Shown: piece by piece, positions 32,466 through 35,974 of the stretch | Layout: the number at the start of each line of letters is the position of its first letter | How positions within the stretch are numbered: position 1 is the stretch's first letter | Source of the DNA: Rhodospirillales bacterium | GTDB taxonomy: Bacteria > Pseudomonadota > Alphaproteobacteria > Reyranellales > Reyranellaceae | Direction: 5' to 3' | DNA length: 35,974 nt | Assembly (NCBI GenBank): GCA_009377525.1 | Contig: WHTW01000078.1 | Span: forward strand, 1-35,974 | Translations under genes and position numbers: made by a program | The notes under the pieces: generated by a model | What the model saw: the letters and a program-made list of their open reading frames with translations, nothing else | What the model was told of the DNA's origin: nothing | Databases searched by the model: none

Positions 32466-32960
32466 ATGCGCCCGACCGTTTTTGCTTCGGCGGCACTACT
32501 CGCTCTTGGACTTCCGATTGCGACCTTCGCAGCCGGCGGCGGCGCCGATTCGCCCAGGCCGGCAGCGGCCACGCCCGCGGTGCCGGCCGATCCCGCCTTC
32601 GCGCAAGCCAAGGCGATGGTCGATCAGAAGAACTACGCCGGCGCCATTCCCCTCTTGCAGCAGGTGGTGCAGCGCAATCCGCGCAATGCCGACGCCTACA
32701 ACCTGCTGGGCTATTCGACGCGCGCCTCGGGCAACCCGAACGGTTCGCTGCAGTACTACCAGCAGGCGCTCGCCATCGATCCCAAGCATCTCGGCGCCCA
32801 CGAATATCTCGGCGAGGCCTACCTGATGCTCGACCGTCCGGCCGAGGCCGGCCAGATGCTGGCGCGGCTCGATTCGCTCTGCGTCTTCGGCTGCACCGAG
32901 TACCGCATGCTCAAGGCGGCGATCGCCAACTACAAGCAGGGCAGAAAGCCGACCAACTAG
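32466..32960 (+). CDS. Exported TPR-repeat protein
   Basis: A 164-residue protein with a signal peptide (MRPTVFASAALLALGLPIA, cleavage near residue 23) and a proline/alanine linker (24-45). At least two tetratricopeptide repeats follow: DQKNYAGAIPLLQQVVQRNP and NADAYNLLGYSTRASGNPNG, then SLQYYQQALAIDPKHLGAHE. Two cysteines (LCVFGCTEYR) near the C-terminus could form a disulphide in the periplasm. GAGGAGGTG precedes the start, the strongest ribosome site of this region. It lies 59 bases after the cyclase and may be a scaffold for envelope proteins. The role is unknown. Confidence 0.9.
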   Translation: MRPTVFASAALLALGLPIATFAAGGGADSPRPAAATPAVPADPAFAQAKAMVDQKNYAGAIPLLQQVVQRNPRNADAYNLLGYSTRASGNPNGSLQYYQQALAIDPKHLGAHEYLGEAYLMLDRPAEAGQMLARLDSLCVFGCTEYRMLKAAIANYKQGRKPTN

Positions 32961-33063
32961 TCGGGCGCTTCCAAAGTTCGAATCATATCGTTGCTCTCGA
33001 AACCGCCTGAATTTCCTGACGAAAGTGAGTACTGCATATGAGCAGTTTCATGGAATCGATCGT

Positions 33064-33897
33064 CTAGTGCGCAACGAGTAGCGGCACGGTCATGCTGGCC
33101 AACAGGGTGCGGCTCGCACCGCCCAGCACCCACTCGCGCATGCGCGAATGGCCGTAAAGGCCCATGACGATGAGATCGGCATCCTGGTCGGCGGCGCGTG
33201 ACAGGATGATCTCGCCGACATCCGAATCGCCCGCCGTGTCGCGCTTGACGATTGCATCCACACCATGGCGGGCAAGCCATGTGGCGACGCGGACACCCGG
33301 CCCTTCTGGATCGCCATCGGCCTCGGGATCGATGAGCAGGATGATCACCTGGTCGGCCTTCTTGAGGATCGGCAGCGCGCCGGTCGCCGCCCGTGCCGCT
33401 TCGCGGGTGCCGTTCCAGCACAGCATCACCGTCTTTCCCGGCGGCCTGGCCACGCCGATATGGGGCACGATGAGCACCGGCCGTTCGCCCGCCATGCCGA
33501 CCGTCTCGGCGAGGTCCGATGGCGTTGTCGTTGCCGCAGCATCCGGTTCCGCCTGCCCGACGACCACCAGATCGGCATAGCGGGCGTAGGCCGCCACGAC
33601 CTCCTCGGCCAGCCCATCGGCCACGCGCCATTCGCTTGAGAGGCTGGTACTGCCGATCGCCTCCCTGAACGCCGCCGTGGCGATGGCCTCGTCGGCCTTC
33701 ACGCCGTTCTCGTAGGTCCTGTAGAGGCTGTCCATCGCCGGGCCCGCGTCGCTGAAGGCCGGAGCCTGGAACGGCCGGCGGACGTAGAGGCCCGCGACAT
33801 GCGCCGCGAAGCGCGCCGCAAGATCAGCCGAGAGTTTCAGCCGCGCCAGCGCGCTGCGGCCTGTGTCGACATGCAGCAGGATCGTCTTGAAACCCAT
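33064..33897 (-). CDS. Universal stress protein, tandem UspA domains
   Basis: A 277-residue protein with two Usp domains (about 1-140 and 150-277). The second has the ATP-binding pattern G-x2-G-x9-G-(A)S (GLYGHSRMREWVLGGAS), preceded by DADLIVM. The first has YADLVVVGQAEPD but lacks a full nucleotide motif. AGGAGG lies just before the ATG at 33897. The frame runs open to 34839 but covers the divergent oxidoreductase gene, so that is rejected. It is divergent from the indolepyruvate oxidoreductase and convergent with the TPR gene. It probably serves in stress survival, with partner and ligand unknown. Confidence 0.93.
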   Translation of the reverse strand: MGFKTILLHVDTGRSALARLKLSADLAARFAAHVAGLYVRRPFQAPAFSDAGPAMDSLYRTYENGVKADEAIATAAFREAIGSTSLSSEWRVADGLAEEVVAAYARYADLVVVGQAEPDAAATTTPSDLAETVGMAGERPVLIVPHIGVARPPGKTVMLCWNGTREAARAATGALPILKKADQVIILLIDPEADGDPEGPGVRVATWLARHGVDAIVKRDTAGDSDVGEIILSRAADQDADLIVMGLYGHSRMREWVLGGASRTLLASMTVPLLVAH

Positions 33898-34065
33898 GAG
33901 AGTCCTCCTGGGTGGTCCCGACGACAACGGTCGAGAGCGGTCGAAGGATGCGAAATTGGTCCCACGCAGGTGACGGAGCGGCCTTTCCCCTCGCCGCTTC
34001 TGCCCGCTATGCTTTGGCCGACATAAATGCCCATTCACGCCGCCGCTTTCGGAGGGCTTTCCGCG

Positions 34066-35974
34066 ATGACCGTCGCCACTCCCGTCCCGCTGGTTTTCGG
34101 AGACTACGCGCTGGAGGACCGCTACCGCCTCGACAAGGGCCGGGTCTACATGACCGGCATCCAGGCGCTGGTGCGCCTGCCCATGATGCAGCGCCGGCGC
34201 GACCTCGCCGCCGGGCTGAACACCGGCGGCTTCATCTCGGGCTACCGCGGCTCGCCGCTCGGCATGTACGACCACGCGCTGTGGACGGCCAAGAAGTACC
34301 TCAAGGAAAACAACATCCACTTCCAGCCGGGCATCAACGAGGACCTCGCCGCCACCGCGGTGTGGGGCACCCAGCAGGTCAACCTGTTCCCCGGCGCCAA
34401 GGTCGATGGCGTGTTCTCGATCTGGTACGGCAAGGGCCCCGGCGTCGACCGCTCGATGGACGTGCTGAAGCACGGCAACGCCGCCGGCTCCTCGCCGCAT
34501 GGCGGCGTGATCGTGCTGGCGGGCGACGATCATGGCGCCCAGTCCTCGACCCTGCCGCATCAGAGCGAGCAGGTGTTCTCCGCCGCCATGATCCCGGTGA
34601 TCAATCCGGCAAACGTGCAGGAATATCTCGACTTCGGCCTGCTGGGCTTTGCGCTGTCGCGCTACTCGGGCTGCTGGATCGGCTTCAAGGCGATCTCCGA
34701 AACGGTCGAGTCGGGTGCCTCGGTGTGGGTCGACCCCGAGCGCATCAGGATCGTCATGCCCACCGACTTCCAGCTGCCGCCGGGTGGACTGGGCATCCGC
34801 AATCCCGATCCGCCCATGGAAGCGGAGAAGCGCCTGCATGGACCCAAGATGGCGGCGGTCAAGGCGTTCGTGCGCGCCAACGGGTTCGACCGCACGGTGA
34901 TCGATCCGCCCCAGTCAGGCACCAGGGCGCGCATCGGCATCATGACCACGGGCAAGGCCTATCTCGACACGCGCCAGGCTCTGGAAGATCTCGGCATCAG
35001 CGAGGAGCGCGCGAAGGCGCTGGGCATCCGCCTCTACAAGGTCGGCATGACCTGGCCGCTGGAGCCGGAAGGTGCGCGCCGCTTCGCCGAAGGCCTGCAG
35101 GAAGTGATCGTCATCGAGGAGAAGCGCTCGAACCTGGAAGAGCAGCTCGTCCATCTTCTCTACAACATGCCGGCCGACCGCCGGCCGCTGGTGATAGGCA
35201 AGGCCGACGAGACCGGCCACATCATCCTGCCGAGCGAAGGCGAGCTGACGCCGACCGGTGTGGCCATGGTGATCGCGGGCCGCCTCATGAAGCACATGGG
35301 CGAATCGCCTGAGCTCAAGCAGCGGCTGGCCCGCCTCGAAGCCAAGGAGAAGCTTCTGGCGGCACCGCCGGCCAAGGTGGCGCGCACGCCATACTTCTGC
35401 TCGGGCTGCCCGCACAACACGTCGACGCGCGTGCCGGATGGTAGTCGCGCCATGGCCGGCATCGGCTGCCACGGCATGGCGATCTGGATGCCCGAACGGC
35501 GCACGGCGTTGATCTCACACATGGGCGGCGAAGGTGTACCGTGGGTCGGCCAGGCGCCGTTCAGCGGCGACAATCACATCTTCCAGAACCTGGGTGACGG
35601 CACCTACTACCACTCCGGCCTGATGGCGATCCGCCAGGCCTCGGCCGCCGGCGTCAACATCACCTACAAGATCCTGTTCAACGACGCCGTCGCCATGACT
35701 GGCGGCCAGCCACATGACGGCCCTCTCTCGGTGCCCGAGATCACCAAGCAGGTGGCAGCCGAAGGCGCCAAGAAGGTCGTGGTCGTCACCGACGAGCCCG
35801 ACAAGTATCCGAAGGGCACCGAGTTCGCTCACGGCGTCACGATCCGTCATCGCGACGAACTCGATGCCGTGCAGCGCGAGCTGCGCGACATCCCGGGCCT
35901 CACCGTGCTGGTCTACGACCAGACCTGCGCCGCCGAGAAGCGCCGCCGGCGCAAGCGCGGCACCTTCCCCGATC
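34066..35974 (+). CDS. Indolepyruvate ferredoxin oxidoreductase, fused IorA-IorB type (5' part)
   Basis: A frame open from ATG 34066 to the window edge (636 codons seen; fused homologues have about 1150). These enzymes decarboxylate aryl or branched 2-oxo acids with thiamine diphosphate and reduce ferredoxin, giving acyl-CoA. The start region GDYALEDRYRLDKGRVYMTG, the PP-domain stretch GYRGSPLGMYDHAL, INEDLAATAVWGTQQ and the cysteine-rich FCSGCPHNTSTRVP with GIGCHGMAIW are characteristic. GGAGGG lies 9 bases before the ATG. It is the last gene, divergent from the universal stress protein. Substrate could be indolepyruvate, phenylpyruvate or a branched oxo acid. Confidence 0.93.
   Translation, partial: MTVATPVPLVFGDYALEDRYRLDKGRVYMTGIQALVRLPMMQRRRDLAAGLNTGGFISGYRGSPLGMYDHALWTAKKYLKENNIHFQPGINEDLAATAVWGTQQVNLFPGAKVDGVFSIWYGKGPGVDRSMDVLKHGNAAGSSPHGGVIVLAGDDHGAQSSTLPHQSEQVFSAAMIPVINPANVQEYLDFGLLGFALSRYSGCWIGFKAISETVESGASVWVDPERIRIVMPTDFQLPPGGLGIRNPDPPMEAEKRLHGPKMAAVKAFVRANGFDRTVIDPPQSGTRARIGIMTTGKAYLDTRQALEDLGISEERAKALGIRLYKVGMTWPLEPEGARRFAEGLQEVIVIEEKRSNLEEQLVHLLYNMPADRRPLVIGKADETGHIILPSEGELTPTGVAMVIAGRLMKHMGESPELKQRLARLEAKEKLLAAPPAKVARTPYFCSGCPHNTSTRVPDGSRAMAGIGCHGMAIWMPERRTALISHMGGEGVPWVGQAPFSGDNHIFQNLGDGTYYHSGLMAIRQASAAGVNITYKILFNDAVAMTGGQPHDGPLSVPEITKQVAAEGAKKVVVVTDEPDKYPKGTEFAHGVTIRHRDELDAVQRELRDIPGLTVLVYDQTCAAEKRRRRKRGTFPD

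Noticed and set aside
33031..33046. ACTGC-ATATGA-GCAGT hairpin between the TPR and universal stress genes
   Set aside because: Arms of only five bases with no strong T-run; too weak to call a terminator.
33898..34839. Extension of the universal stress protein frame to 34839
   Set aside because: It overlaps the divergent indolepyruvate oxidoreductase gene, and AGGAGG precedes the ATG at 33897.

Overview
High-GC DNA (strong G/C bias at third codon positions) from what looks like a soil or freshwater alphaproteobacterium. The mix of aromatic and fatty acyl catabolism, RpoH-like heat-shock promoter, IorA-IorB fusion and palindromic repeats recalls Reyranella-like Rhodospirillales. That placement is inference from gene content only. 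No tRNA, rRNA, CRISPR, phage or complete transposase gene was seen, and no gene-free stretch exceeds 300 bases.

Layout. (1) 133-7022, minus strand: a probable operon of ABC substrate-binding protein, TetR regulator, acyl-CoA synthetase, two acyl-CoA dehydrogenases (the first broken by two frameshifts) and a PhyH-like oxygenase. It diverges from a LigB-type extradiol dioxygenase and an SDR (7130-9001). (2) 9139-14227: a complete three-component Rieske oxygenase system. TetR, beta and alpha subunits face left; ferredoxin reductase, ferredoxin and a decarboxylase-type amidohydrolase face right. A similar 26-base motif lies in both divergent promoter regions (7096-7121 and 11621-11646), so the two clusters may share a regulator. 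Together they read as uptake, CoA activation and beta-oxidation of a side chain, ring hydroxylation and ring cleavage of an unidentified aromatic or alicyclic compound. (3) 14380-18817: a secreted DUF3300/DUF2950 pair, a pirin, an SDR and a small exported protein. (4) 18864-21369: groES-groEL with a heat-shock-type promoter and a small membrane-anchored protein downstream. (5) 21520-24676: a second Rieske oxygenase, an SDR and a 2-hydroxychromene-2-carboxylate isomerase-like protein, then an OmpA-domain protein whose signal peptide is split in frame by a repeat element. (6) 24673-28958: quinone oxidoreductase, a carbamoyltransferase/DUF5989/SxtJ cassette and a TetR regulator. (7) 29080-35974: HAD hydrolase, RecX, ArsC-like protein, a membrane-ferredoxin-adenylate cyclase fusion, a TPR protein, a universal stress protein and the start of an indolepyruvate ferredoxin oxidoreductase that runs off the window.

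The most unusual signal is the repeats. A palindromic MITE-like element with CTAGAGC ends occurs three times (49-136, 14224-14325, 24143-24269). The longest copy is a net 123-bp, 41-codon, stop-free insertion in the signal peptide of the OmpA-domain gene, reminiscent of in-gene Rickettsia palindromic elements. The other two copies supply the stop codons of neighbouring genes through their CTA(G/A) ends. A second, GC-rich repeat family with CTAG at its centres supplies the stop codon of a TetR gene. The membrane/2Fe-2S/cyclase fusion is the most interesting protein and looks like a redox-sensing second-messenger enzyme.
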